Positions 15,234 to 20,679 of a stretch of 20,679 bases of DNA are shown here, one piece after another. The stretch spans positions 1 through 20,679 of the forward strand of contig JAEWSC010000006.1 of NCBI GenBank assembly GCA_023398575.1. Reading direction: 5' to 3'. The notes beneath the pieces were generated by a model. It did no database searches. It was not told the DNA's origin and saw nothing but the letters and a program-made list of their open reading frames with translations. Position numbers and translations under genes: made by a program. Source of the stretch: Bacillota bacterium. GTDB taxonomy: Bacteria > Bacillota > Clostridia > Christensenellales > Aristaeellaceae. Numbering within the stretch: position 1 is the first letter of the stretch; the number at the start of each line of letters is the position of its first letter.

Positions 15234-15749
15234 ATGTTGGCGCCTGAAGTGAAAATGCTTTTAAGCGAGCAGATTAACAAGGAATTCTACTCCGCCTACC
15301 TGTATCTTGCCATCGCCAATTATTATGGCGAAAAGAACCTGAACGGCTTTGAAAATTGGTTTCTTGTGCAGGCCCGGGAGGAGCAGGATCACGCGATGCT
15401 TTTTCGCCAGTACTTACTCAATGAAGGGGAAGAAGTCACGCTGTCTGCCATCGCTGCCCCGCAGGGTAATTTTGAATCCTTTCGTTCTCCTTTGACGGTC
15501 TCATTGGATCATGAGCGGATTGTGACCAAAAGCATTTACAACATTTATGCTCAGGCGCAAAAGGCAGGGGATTACCGCACCGTTAATTTCCTGAATTGGT
15601 TTGTCACCGAGCAGGGTGAGGAAGAAAAGAATGCCGATGAACTGATTAAGCGCTTTGACCTGTTCGGGATAGATGCAAAGGGTCTGTATATGCTCAATGC
15701 CGACCTTGCCGCACGGGTATATTCGCCACCCTCCTTGATTTTATCCTGA
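15234..15749 (+). CDS. ftnA: Ferritin (bacterial non-heme type)
   Basis: 171 residues, a four-helix iron-storage protein that oxidises and stores Fe(II) in a 24-mer shell. Ferroxidase ligands fall at the canonical numbers: Glu17, Glu50, His53, Glu94 and Gln127, with Tyr24 nearby and Glu130 at the third iron site. The sequence AREEQDHAMLF is the typical helix B motif. Start at 15234 is set by AAAGGAGG with good spacing; the longer open frame back to 15123 overlaps the nitroreductase gene in another frame and has no signal. The gene is the second in a likely operon with the nitroreductase and is followed by a double hairpin. Confidence 0.95.
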   Translation: MLAPEVKMLLSEQINKEFYSAYLYLAIANYYGEKNLNGFENWFLVQAREEQDHAMLFRQYLLNEGEEVTLSAIAAPQGNFESFRSPLTVSLDHERIVTKSIYNIYAQAQKAGDYRTVNFLNWFVTEQGEEEKNADELIKRFDLFGIDAKGLYMLNADLAARVYSPPSLILS

Positions 15750-15773
15750 ATACGGCACCCCTTGTTTAGATTT

Positions 15774-15837
15774 GCTGCTTTTACAAGCAGCGGAAATAGA
15801 ATGCGCAAAAGCCGAGGCCATTGTGCCGTCGGCTTTT
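15774..15837 (+). terminator. Tandem hairpins after ferritin gene
   Basis: First hairpin GCTGCTT (15774-15780) / AAGCAGC (15785-15791). Second hairpin AAAAGCCGA (15807-15815) / TCGGCTTTT (15829-15837), whose right arm ends in T4. The second one is the likely terminator; its A4 left flank would also work for the opposite strand. Confidence 0.8.
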
Positions 15838-15844
15838 CGCTTGT

Positions 15845-15937
15845 TTATGGCAGATAAGGAAAGAGAGACCATCCACAGTGGAGTATATGTATCATTTCGC
15901 ATAAAACAAAAATATATTTTTGCATGAAATCAATCAT
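15845..15937 (-). CDS. Possible 30-residue hydrophobic peptide
   Basis: On the minus strand a consensus AGGAGG (15947-15942) stands 4 nt before an ATG that opens a 30-codon frame ending in TAA. The peptide begins MIDFMQKYIFVLCEMIHI and is largely hydrophobic, so it could insert in the membrane. No clear promoter is visible and the region is AT-rich. I do not recognise it. The strength of the ribosome binding site is the only real argument. Confidence 0.22.
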   Translation of the reverse strand: MIDFMQKYIFVLCEMIHILHCGWSLFPYLP

Positions 15938-16009
15938 TTGTCCTCCTATTTCTTACGATTAATGGTTAACTTTTTTTGCACCTAAGGTAAGAAAAATGTG
16001 AGCGGGGGG

Positions 16010-16038
16010 TGTACAAAAAATCGTGAGTGTGCTATAAT
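16010..16038 (+). promoter_or_regulatory. Promoter of the zinc-ribbon gene
   Basis: TGTACA (16010-16015), a 17-nt spacer and a perfect TATAAT (16033-16038). A run of six G (16004-16009) directly precedes the -35 box. Confidence 0.7.
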
Positions 16039-16179
16039 GTGCTATGTTAGCCCAGCCAGGTATGCATTCGGCTCTTTCCTCCTCGTTCAACGCCCAAAAA
16101 AACCGATGCTTGGGATCCACGGGAGCGATGGCAAGGCACATAGGTTTGGGTAAATAATGAACTTTGGAGGGAACCCATC

Positions 16180-16479
16180 ATGTATCAAGACAAAACCTTG
16201 ACCTGCCGCGAGTGTGGCGCTGAATTCGCATTCTCTGGCTCTGAGCAGGCCTTCTTCGCCGAAAAGGGCTTTCAGAACGAGCCCAGCCGCTGCCCTGCTT
16301 GCCGTGCCAACCGTCGCGCTTCCCAAGGCGGCGGCCCCCGCAACACCGGCGATCGTCAAATGTATGAAGTAATCTGCGACGGCTGCGGCCGCACCACCCA
16401 GGTGCCTTTCCAGCCCCGCGGTGATCGTCCCGTATACTGCCGCGAGTGCTTCGACACTCAGCGTCAGAGCCGCTACTAA
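16180..16479 (+). CDS. Zinc-ribbon protein (zf-trcl plus C-terminal CxxC ribbon)
   Basis: 99 residues with eight cysteines in two four-cysteine sites: C9-C12 with C38-C41, and C66-C69 with C87-C90. The first half (LTCRECGAEFAFSGSEQAFF, then GFQNEPSRCPACR) is the 'probable zinc-ribbon' (zf-trcl) domain. The second half (YEVICDGCGRTTQVPFQP, RPVYCRECF) is the CxxC-x17-CxxC ribbon often fused to it in Clostridia. All 13 arginines use CGC or CGT, and Phe and Gly codons are almost all TTC and GGC, which suggests very high expression. Ribosome binding site TTTGGAGGG. Basic and cytosolic; a nucleic-acid or ribosome-linked role is plausible but unproven. Monocistronic, with a strong terminator. Confidence 0.92.
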   Translation: MYQDKTLTCRECGAEFAFSGSEQAFFAEKGFQNEPSRCPACRANRRASQGGGPRNTGDRQMYEVICDGCGRTTQVPFQPRGDRPVYCRECFDTQRQSRY

Positions 16480-16486
16480 GAACTTC

Positions 16487-16524
16487 AAAAGCGCCATCGA
16501 GCAATCGATGGCGCTTTTTTTATA
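16487..16524 (+). terminator. Strong intrinsic terminator of the zinc-ribbon gene
   Basis: Perfect 14-bp stem AAAAGCGCCATCGA (16487-16500) / TCGATGGCGCTTTT (16505-16518) closed by a GCAA tetraloop, followed by more T (to 16521). Confidence 0.95.
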
Positions 16525-16587
16525 TCTTATATCTGGCAAAAATGCTTGCAGCACTGCAAGGTGAAACGCAGCGTTCTTTCCTGAAAA

Positions 16588-17070
16588 TCAGGACTTAATC
16601 TTGCTCAAATCAATTCTTTCCAGCGCTTTTAAGAGAGGAAGCCCCAGCACATATACGGCGCCTAACTGTCCCAGCGCAACATACCCCATGGTGGACCAAA
16701 GCTCAAAGCCTGCCACCAGGTTGAGCATGAGGCCGACAACAATAGCGTTGATGATCACTGGCGGCAAAGCAGCCACATAACGGTTTTTACGCAGCGAATA
16801 CGTCCAAATTGCGGCGCTGAGCGTAGCAAGACTGCCGAAAATCACATCCACAGGACCATAACCGCCCAATAAATTGGCTAAAATGCAGCCTATAAACAGC
16901 CCCGGAATAGCTTGGGGAAGCAAAATTGGTAGCAGTGTCAGTGCTTCTGCCACGCGAAATTGTACCGCACCATAGCTGATGGGTGCCAGAGCATATGTCA
17001 ACGCGGCATAGACGGCCGCAATAACGGCGCTGACAGCCAAACCCTTTGGGGAGAAAAGAACCTTTTTCAT
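16588..17070 (-). CDS. queT: QueT-family queuosine-precursor transporter (ECF S component)
   Basis: 160 residues, very hydrophobic with five to six membrane segments. The family pattern is clear: SAVIAAVYAALTYALAPISY, GAVQFRVAEALTLLPIL, IPGLFIGCILANLLGG, GPVDVIFGSLATLSAA and LPPVIINAIVVGLML. QueT (COG4708) proteins are substrate-binding S components that work with the shared ECF energising module to take up preQ0/preQ1-type queuosine precursors. Start at 17070 (MKKVLF); the longer frame from 17127 would begin inside the predicted promoter. Ribosome binding site is weak (CGGGG). No preQ1 aptamer is recognised in the short leader. Monocistronic. Confidence 0.92.
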   Translation of the reverse strand: MKKVLFSPKGLAVSAVIAAVYAALTYALAPISYGAVQFRVAEALTLLPILLPQAIPGLFIGCILANLLGGYGPVDVIFGSLATLSAAIWTYSLRKNRYVAALPPVIINAIVVGLMLNLVAGFELWSTMGYVALGQLGAVYVLGLPLLKALERIDLSKIKS

Positions 17071-17103
17071 GCATGGACCCCGCTTTCTTTTTATGCTTTG
17101 AAG

Positions 17104-17132
17104 AATATACCATACTTGCCCCAGCATAGCAA
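17104..17132 (-). promoter_or_regulatory. Promoter of queT
   Basis: On the minus strand TTGCTA (17132-17127), a 17-nt spacer and TATATT (17109-17104), leaving a leader of about 30 nt. Confidence 0.6.
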
Positions 17133-17154
17133 CAGGAGTACATGCGCAAAATAC

Positions 17155-17186
17155 GCCTGCCGAAGGAGTTTTTCCTTATGGCAGGC
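17155..17186. repeat. Strong hairpin between divergent queT and DUF1540 gene
   Basis: GCCTGCC (17155-17161) pairs with GGCAGGC (17180-17186), and AAGGA (17163-17167) with TCCTT (17173-17177). It lies upstream of both genes, so it is either a leader structure of the DUF1540 mRNA or a protein-binding site. No T-tract follows on the + strand. Confidence 0.6.
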
Positions 17187-17217
17187 ACATCCTGAACAAT
17201 GCGAGGGGGTATGCGAG

Positions 17218-17394
17218 TTGTCTCATGTACATGGCAAGGGTCAGTGCATCCATTGTAATGTGGAAAGCTGCAATTACCACGACAATCAAAATCTTTGTGT
17301 CCTTGAATCCATTCAGGTTTCACCCAAACCCGGCTGCGGCTCAGGCAAGCCAGACGAAAGCTTGTGCTCCAGCTACAAAAGTCGCAGCAAGTAA
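17218..17394 (+). CDS. DUF1540 domain mini-protein
   Basis: 58 residues starting at a TTG, with GAGGGGG (17203-17209) 8 nt upstream. The core reads CIHCNVESCNYHDNQNLC followed by VLESIQVSP, and a C-terminal SLCSSYKS. The six cysteines (10, 13, 18, 27, 40, 50) and the C-x4-C-x-Y/N...C...I-x-V layout are typical of DUF1540 proteins, small Cys-rich proteins common in spore-forming Clostridia and presumed to bind metal. The function of the family is unknown. The open frame extends upstream to 16960, but that part is antisense to queT and not coding. No ATG is available in frame near the ribosome binding site. Domain call is good; start is likely. Confidence 0.8.
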   Translation: MSHVHGKGQCIHCNVESCNYHDNQNLCVLESIQVSPKPGCGSGKPDESLCSSYKSRSK

Positions 17395-17408
17395 GGATCG
17401 TCTATTAG

Positions 17409-17445
17409 ATACAGCCTGGCAAAGCATTTCTTTGCCAGGCTGTAT
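17409..17445. terminator. Perfect long hairpin between convergent genes
   Basis: A 16-bp perfect stem ATACAGCCTGGCAAAG (17409-17424) / CTTTGCCAGGCTGTAT (17430-17445) with a 5-nt loop. It lies between the DUF1540 stop (+) and the Myb-like stop (-), so it probably ends both transcripts, although the T-tracts are short. Confidence 0.8.
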
Positions 17446-17477
17446 TTGGCGCTGCACGCAATGTTGTATGATAAGTG

Positions 17478-18311
17478 TTATGCGCCTTTGGACAGCAGGT
17501 TTTCCAGGTTGGAAATCTTCACTGCCAGCAAGCCTGAGAAATCCTCCAAGCCATCCTGCCTACGCTCCATGGTCATGCCCAAGAACTCACGGCAAACATG
17601 CAGCATGTCTTGGACAGATTCCTGCAAACGATTTTGCTCATCCTCCCAACGCATGCGTGCCAGATCGTAGGTAATCTGCAGCCGGTCCAGCTCCACAGTT
17701 TTATCCCGGCCGCGGAAGGCAAGCGCCCGCTGCAAAAGTGCATTGAGCCCTTCCATCATCTGCAGAACGGCAGGGTCCCCCAAGGCCTGGGACAATTGCT
17801 GTGCCCTTAAAAGCTGGGCAGCCGTTCGCATCGGTGCATCCTGCATACGGGAAGCATCGGCACCCTCTGGAACGGCAACACCATCCTTTCGCAGTTCCTC
17901 CGCAATTTCCATTAATAGATGAGGCCGGTTTTTCAAAATGGAACGGTACTTGTTCTGAAACCTTAGCATCATGCTCCTGTCCCCGCCAGCCATGCGCATT
18001 ACGCAAGCACGTACTGACACTCCCTGTCCGCGGGCGATGAGCACCGTACGCAAAAGCTCCCTCACTTCCTCATCCGTAAAGGTCTGAAAGGGCGCCGCCC
18101 GGTTCAAACCGGTTTCTGGCCGCTGGCGCAGCTGTGCATAGTAGTAGTTGCGGATACTGTTGGGCTTGCGGCCCAGAGAGGAAGCCACCTGCTCAAATAC
18201 ATTGCGCAGCGGCATCCCTTGCCGTGATGCTTCCCGTACGGCGCTGAACAATGCATTGGATTCCTCATCGCGCCAGCCGGTGCGGGAGCTCCTATGTAAA
18301 GCCTGTTCCAT
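17478..18311 (-). CDS. Myb/SANT-like DNA-binding regulator, RsfA-like
   Basis: 277 residues. The N-terminal domain (about residues 10-60) has W13-R-DEE, then GMPLRNVFEQVASSLGRKPN and SIRNYYY, the pattern of Myb-like tri-helical domains such as in sporulation regulator RsfA. A second helix-rich domain (about 75-130: FTDEEVRELLRTVLIA, MRMAGGDRSMMLRFQNKYR) looks like a diverged repeat. The C-terminal third (about 190-277) is charged and helical, probably a coiled coil for oligomerisation. The start at 18311 is set by GGAGGG 8 nt upstream; the ATG at 18329 would place that site inside the gene. It lies 74 nt behind the orphan binding-protein gene on the same strand. A transcription factor is likely; targets are unknown. 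Confidence 0.75.
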   Translation of the reverse strand: MEQALHRSSRTGWRDEESNALFSAVREASRQGMPLRNVFEQVASSLGRKPNSIRNYYYAQLRQRPETGLNRAAPFQTFTDEEVRELLRTVLIARGQGVSVRACVMRMAGGDRSMMLRFQNKYRSILKNRPHLLMEIAEELRKDGVAVPEGADASRMQDAPMRTAAQLLRAQQLSQALGDPAVLQMMEGLNALLQRALAFRGRDKTVELDRLQITYDLARMRWEDEQNRLQESVQDMLHVCREFLGMTMERRQDGLEDFSGLLAVKISNLENLLSKGA

Positions 18312-18385
18312 GTTCTCATCCCTCCACATAACGGGTTAGTCAGTACATAGTATGCACACGCTCAGGCAGCGATATACGAAAAGAG

Positions 18386-19537
18386 TCACCGAATAGATTC
18401 AAAAAATTCCAATATCGCGCCGCCGTTTGTAAACAAGCCTTGAGATACACTCTTCATCTGCTGCTCATCATACAAAAAGGCATTGGGCAGAATCAGGTCA
18501 CCCTGCATCTTTTCTTCCAGTTCGCCAAATACAGGATCTCCTCCATACAAGGTTACATTATTAGAAACTGCCATCAGCCCGTTTTGAGCCAGGTCTTGCT
18601 GCCCGGCTGGCGAAAGAAGCATGCGCAGGTACATCATCGCCAGATCCTGACCCGAGCCTGTCACAATGCCGGCGCATAGGTATTTGTCTGTAGCAGGCAG
18701 GGGAAAGGAAAAATAGGCAAATGGCTTCCCCTGGCGGGTCACGCTTCCTAGCTGGCTTAACGAAAGCACCGCCGCGCGGCTTTTCCCCGCAACAAAATCG
18801 GATAGAACCGTTTCTCTTGCTGCTGAGCCAAACCCCGTGGGAAGCACCGCAGAGGGAAGACCCTGCTTTCCACCAGACAAGAGTGTAAAGAGCGTCAGCG
18901 GCATGCCGGCGGTTAATTGAAAGTCGCACACCGCCGTTTTTCCCATTGGTGTTTTAACAAGTGCTTCGCGCAGGTCATCAAAAGACGTTTCCGCTTTAGG
19001 TGAAGGCGTGTTTGTTCGAGCAGCGCCGATGCCCAGCAGCGGCGTTGGCGCAGGGGTTGCTGCCTTTGTTCCCAAAATGGCCGGGTCATACACCAGGGTA
19101 TAACCATCCATGCAAATTGGTACGGCATATTGCTGTCCCTGCCATTTGCCGGCCCGAAGTGCACCGTCTGATGCGGACAAATCACCAGAAAGAGGCGCAA
19201 ACAGCTTTTCTGGTGCTTTGATAACGCCTGGACCAAAAAATATCAAGTCAGGCAAAACAGCATCTTTTTGAAAGAGTTCCTGCGGGAGCGCAGTGCGCAG
19301 GTATACAGATATCCCAGTATTTTCTTTTTCCAGCTTCGCTGCCTGCCGCCTAAGCCAGGAGGATGCAGATACTGGATCACTCATGATCCAGATGCGCAAA
19401 AGCCTTTTTTCCGGTGCGGTAATGCCCGGCGGCAGGGATTCTTCCCGGCTGACCGCATTTTTGACCACGTCCGGATAAATAATACCCATGAGAAGTGTCA
19501 GGCATAGGAATACAAGGATGGCAAGCCGCCGCTTCAC
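18386..19537 (-). CDS. Orphan membrane-anchored solute-binding-protein-like protein
   Basis: 383 residues from a GTG preceded by GGGGGAG. Residues 4-20 form one hydrophobic segment (LAILVFLCLTLLMGII) without a lipobox or an obvious cleavage site, so it may stay as an N-terminal anchor. The rest resembles family 1 extracellular solute-binding proteins: LLRIWIMSDPVSASSWLRR, ALPQELFQKDAVLPDLIFFG, GKWQGQQYAVPICMDGYTLVYDP-like strand-turn, SFDDLREALVKTP, and AAVLSLSQLGS. A Pro/Thr/Ala-rich stretch (about 157-185) interrupts the region after the YDPAIL segment. No permease or ATPase genes are adjacent. It may be a sensor or wall-proximal binding protein linked to the Myb-like gene downstream. The fold is likely; the role is open. 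Confidence 0.75.
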   Translation of the reverse strand: MKRRLAILVFLCLTLLMGIIYPDVVKNAVSREESLPPGITAPEKRLLRIWIMSDPVSASSWLRRQAAKLEKENTGISVYLRTALPQELFQKDAVLPDLIFFGPGVIKAPEKLFAPLSGDLSASDGALRAGKWQGQQYAVPICMDGYTLVYDPAILGTKAATPAPTPLLGIGAARTNTPSPKAETSFDDLREALVKTPMGKTAVCDFQLTAGMPLTLFTLLSGGKQGLPSAVLPTGFGSAARETVLSDFVAGKSRAAVLSLSQLGSVTRQGKPFAYFSFPLPATDKYLCAGIVTGSGQDLAMMYLRMLLSPAGQQDLAQNGLMAVSNNVTLYGGDPVFGELEEKMQGDLILPNAFLYDEQQMKSVSQGLFTNGGAILEFFESIR

Positions 19538-19604
19538 ATAACTCCCCCCCGTGCCGGCAATCCTGGCTATAGCCTATGCGATGCAATTCAAAAAAAGATT
19601 CTGT

Positions 19605-19633
19605 TTGCCAAATGTGTGGTAATTTCCTATAAT
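19605..19633 (+). promoter_or_regulatory. Promoter of the phosphoglucomutase gene
   Basis: TTGCCA (19605-19610), a 17-nt spacer and a perfect TATAAT (19628-19633), about 39 nt before the ATG. Confidence 0.8.
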
Positions 19634-19672
19634 ACAAAGGACAGCAACGAACCGGAATGGAGGCTGGATAGG

Positions 19673-20679
19673 ATGGATTACCGCTCGGCATACGCAGCCT
19701 GGCGCAGGGATTTTGCCCTGGATCAAAAAACAATGGCGGAGCTCGATACGATTTCCGGAAATGACAAAGAAATCGAAGACCGCTTTTACAAGGAGCTTTC
19801 TTTTGGTACCGCCGGCATGCGAGGCGTGCTTGGCGCGGGCCTTAACCGCATGAACGTCTATAATGTGCGCAGGGCCACCATGGGCCTGGCAAAGTATCTG
19901 CTCAAAGACCCGGAAAGTGCAAAGCGCGGTGTTGCCGTCGCCTATGACAGCCGCCGCATGAGCCCGGAGTTTGCCAAAGAAACAGCGCTTGTTCTTTGTC
20001 AAAACGGCGTTCCCGCTTACTTGTTCGACTCCCTTAGGCCCGTGCCCATCCTCTCCTTTGCGGTGCGGCATCTGCACTGCATCGCCGGCGTAGCAATAAC
20101 CGCCAGCCATAACCCGCCCCAGTACAACGGCTACAAGGTATACGGCGAGGATGGTGCTCAATTGGGGCCGGAAGCCGCACAGGGCGTTACCGACTACATT
20201 AGGGAAACGGAGTACCGTGACGCCATGCCTATGGAGGAAAGCAAGGCACTGGCAGAAGGACTTTTGCACATCATCGGCAACGCCCAGGTGGACGATGAAT
20301 ATATGCGCCGCGTGCATACCCTGTGCGTACAGCCCGACCTGATGCGTGCGGAGGGCGGCAAGCTCTCCATTGTATACACGCCGCTGCACGGCTCGGGCAA
20401 TGTGCCGGTTCGGCGCATTCTTAAGGAAGTTGGCATTACCAATGTGGCAGTAGTCAAGGAGCAGGAACAGCCTGATCCCGACTTCTCCACCATTTCTGTA
20501 CCCAACCCTGAAGACCCGGCCGCTTTTAAACTGGCCATGGAACTGGCCGATCAGGTCGGCGCCGATGTGGCCTTTGGCACCGATCCTGACTGCGACCGTC
20601 TCGGTGTGGCAGTGCGTGATAAAACAGGTCAGTTTCAGTTGTTGACAGGAAATCAAATTGGCTGCGTGCTGTTACACTA
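19673..20679 (+). CDS. Phosphoglucomutase/phosphomannomutase (alpha-D-phosphohexomutase), 3'-truncated by window edge
   Basis: 335 codons are visible and the frame runs off the end; the family is usually about 560-600 residues in this branch. Hallmarks: FGTAGMRG at residues 45-51, the catalytic phosphoserine loop TASHNPPQYNGYKVYG with Ser145, and the metal-binding loop DPDCDR at 304-309. The sequence YTPLHGSGNVPVRRIL is typical of PgcA/Pgm2-type enzymes. The enzyme interconverts hexose 1- and 6-phosphates, or pentose 1- and 5-phosphates in some members, feeding cell-envelope and glycogen synthesis. GGAGG stands 9 nt before the ATG. It has its own promoter and is divergent from the orphan binding protein. 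The pentose side activity would suit the ribose locus, but this is speculation. Confidence 0.95.
   Translation, partial: MDYRSAYAAWRRDFALDQKTMAELDTISGNDKEIEDRFYKELSFGTAGMRGVLGAGLNRMNVYNVRRATMGLAKYLLKDPESAKRGVAVAYDSRRMSPEFAKETALVLCQNGVPAYLFDSLRPVPILSFAVRHLHCIAGVAITASHNPPQYNGYKVYGEDGAQLGPEAAQGVTDYIRETEYRDAMPMEESKALAEGLLHIIGNAQVDDEYMRRVHTLCVQPDLMRAEGGKLSIVYTPLHGSGNVPVRRILKEVGITNVAVVKEQEQPDPDFSTISVPNPEDPAAFKLAMELADQVGADVAFGTDPDCDRLGVAVRDKTGQFQLLTGNQIGCVLLH

Larger units (their letters stand above)
15838..16179 (+). other. Long spacer with AT-rich half and long leader of the zinc-ribbon gene
   Basis: The left part (to about 15985) is AT-rich and holds only the doubtful minus-strand peptide. The right part contains a G7-like run (16004-16009), the zinc-ribbon promoter, and an untranslated leader of about 135 nt. 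In the leader an in-frame mini-ORF (ATG 16062, stop 16155-16157, 31 codons) lacks a good ribosome binding site. No known riboswitch is recognised. Confidence 0.45.

Noticed and set aside
16062..16157. 31-codon mini-ORF in the zinc-ribbon leader
   Set aside because: No good ribosome binding site and no amino-acid run typical of attenuation leaders; mentioned only as part of the leader.
17071..17160. preQ1 riboswitch upstream of queT
   Set aside because: Many queT genes have one, but after the predicted promoter only about 30 nt of leader remain and no class I, II or III core was recognisable by eye. A covariance-model search would settle it.
19574..20656. 360-codon open frame on the minus strand
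   Set aside because: It lies antisense to the phosphoglucomutase gene, which shows all catalytic motifs; the antisense product has no recognisable domain and covers that gene's promoter.

Overview
The window looks like a chromosomal segment of an anaerobic member of the Bacillota, most likely class Clostridia. The evidence is the run of families typical of that group: LplB/YtcP-type sugar ABC permeases, LacI regulators, a QueT vitamin-type transporter, a DUF1540 mini-protein, a zf-trcl zinc-ribbon protein, a Myb-like sporulation-regulator-type protein and a Frm2-like nitroreductase. Strong AGGAGG ribosome binding sites and TTGACA/TATAAT promoters with 17-nt spacers fit as well. Base composition is moderately GC-rich by eye. 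No genus can be named from the sequence. There is no sign of phage, insertion sequence, CRISPR array, rRNA or tRNA.

Left block (1-7787, + strand): a catabolic locus. A LacI-family regulator (5' end outside the window) overlaps the first of two ABC permeases by 4 nt, followed by an abundant-type solute-binding protein. A GC-rich hairpin then separates the transporter from four enzyme genes: two dissimilar nucleoside hydrolase-like proteins, a ribokinase and a FucU/RbsD-type mutarotase. Read together: import a glycoside, cleave an N-ribosyl bond, convert the pentose anomer, phosphorylate it. The unusual point is that a CUT1 (oligosaccharide-type) importer without its own ATPase is paired with nucleoside hydrolases. 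The natural substrate is unknown and is the best candidate here for an undescribed system.

Middle block (7847-13299, - strand): a zinc-binding ZnuA-like protein, a divergent Ham1/RdgB-like pyrophosphatase and an iron-sulfur-flavoprotein-like oxidoreductase form one likely operon. Next come a parvulin-type foldase with a low-complexity insert in its catalytic domain, and an MFS transporter. The transporter is divergent from a second LacI regulator (13445-14488, +); the spacer holds two near-consensus divergent promoters and a palindromic operator candidate.

Right block: a Frm2-like nitroreductase and a ferritin (+) make a small redox/iron unit. A very codon-biased zinc-ribbon protein with a long leader follows (+). 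Then come QueT (-), a DUF1540 mini-protein (+, TTG start), a two-domain Myb-like protein and an orphan anchored solute-binding protein (both -), and finally a phosphoglucomutase (+) cut by the window end.

A theme across the window is that four exported proteins (two solute-binding proteins, ZnuA, the foldase) all lack a lipobox cysteine, although most of their Gram-positive relatives are lipoproteins.
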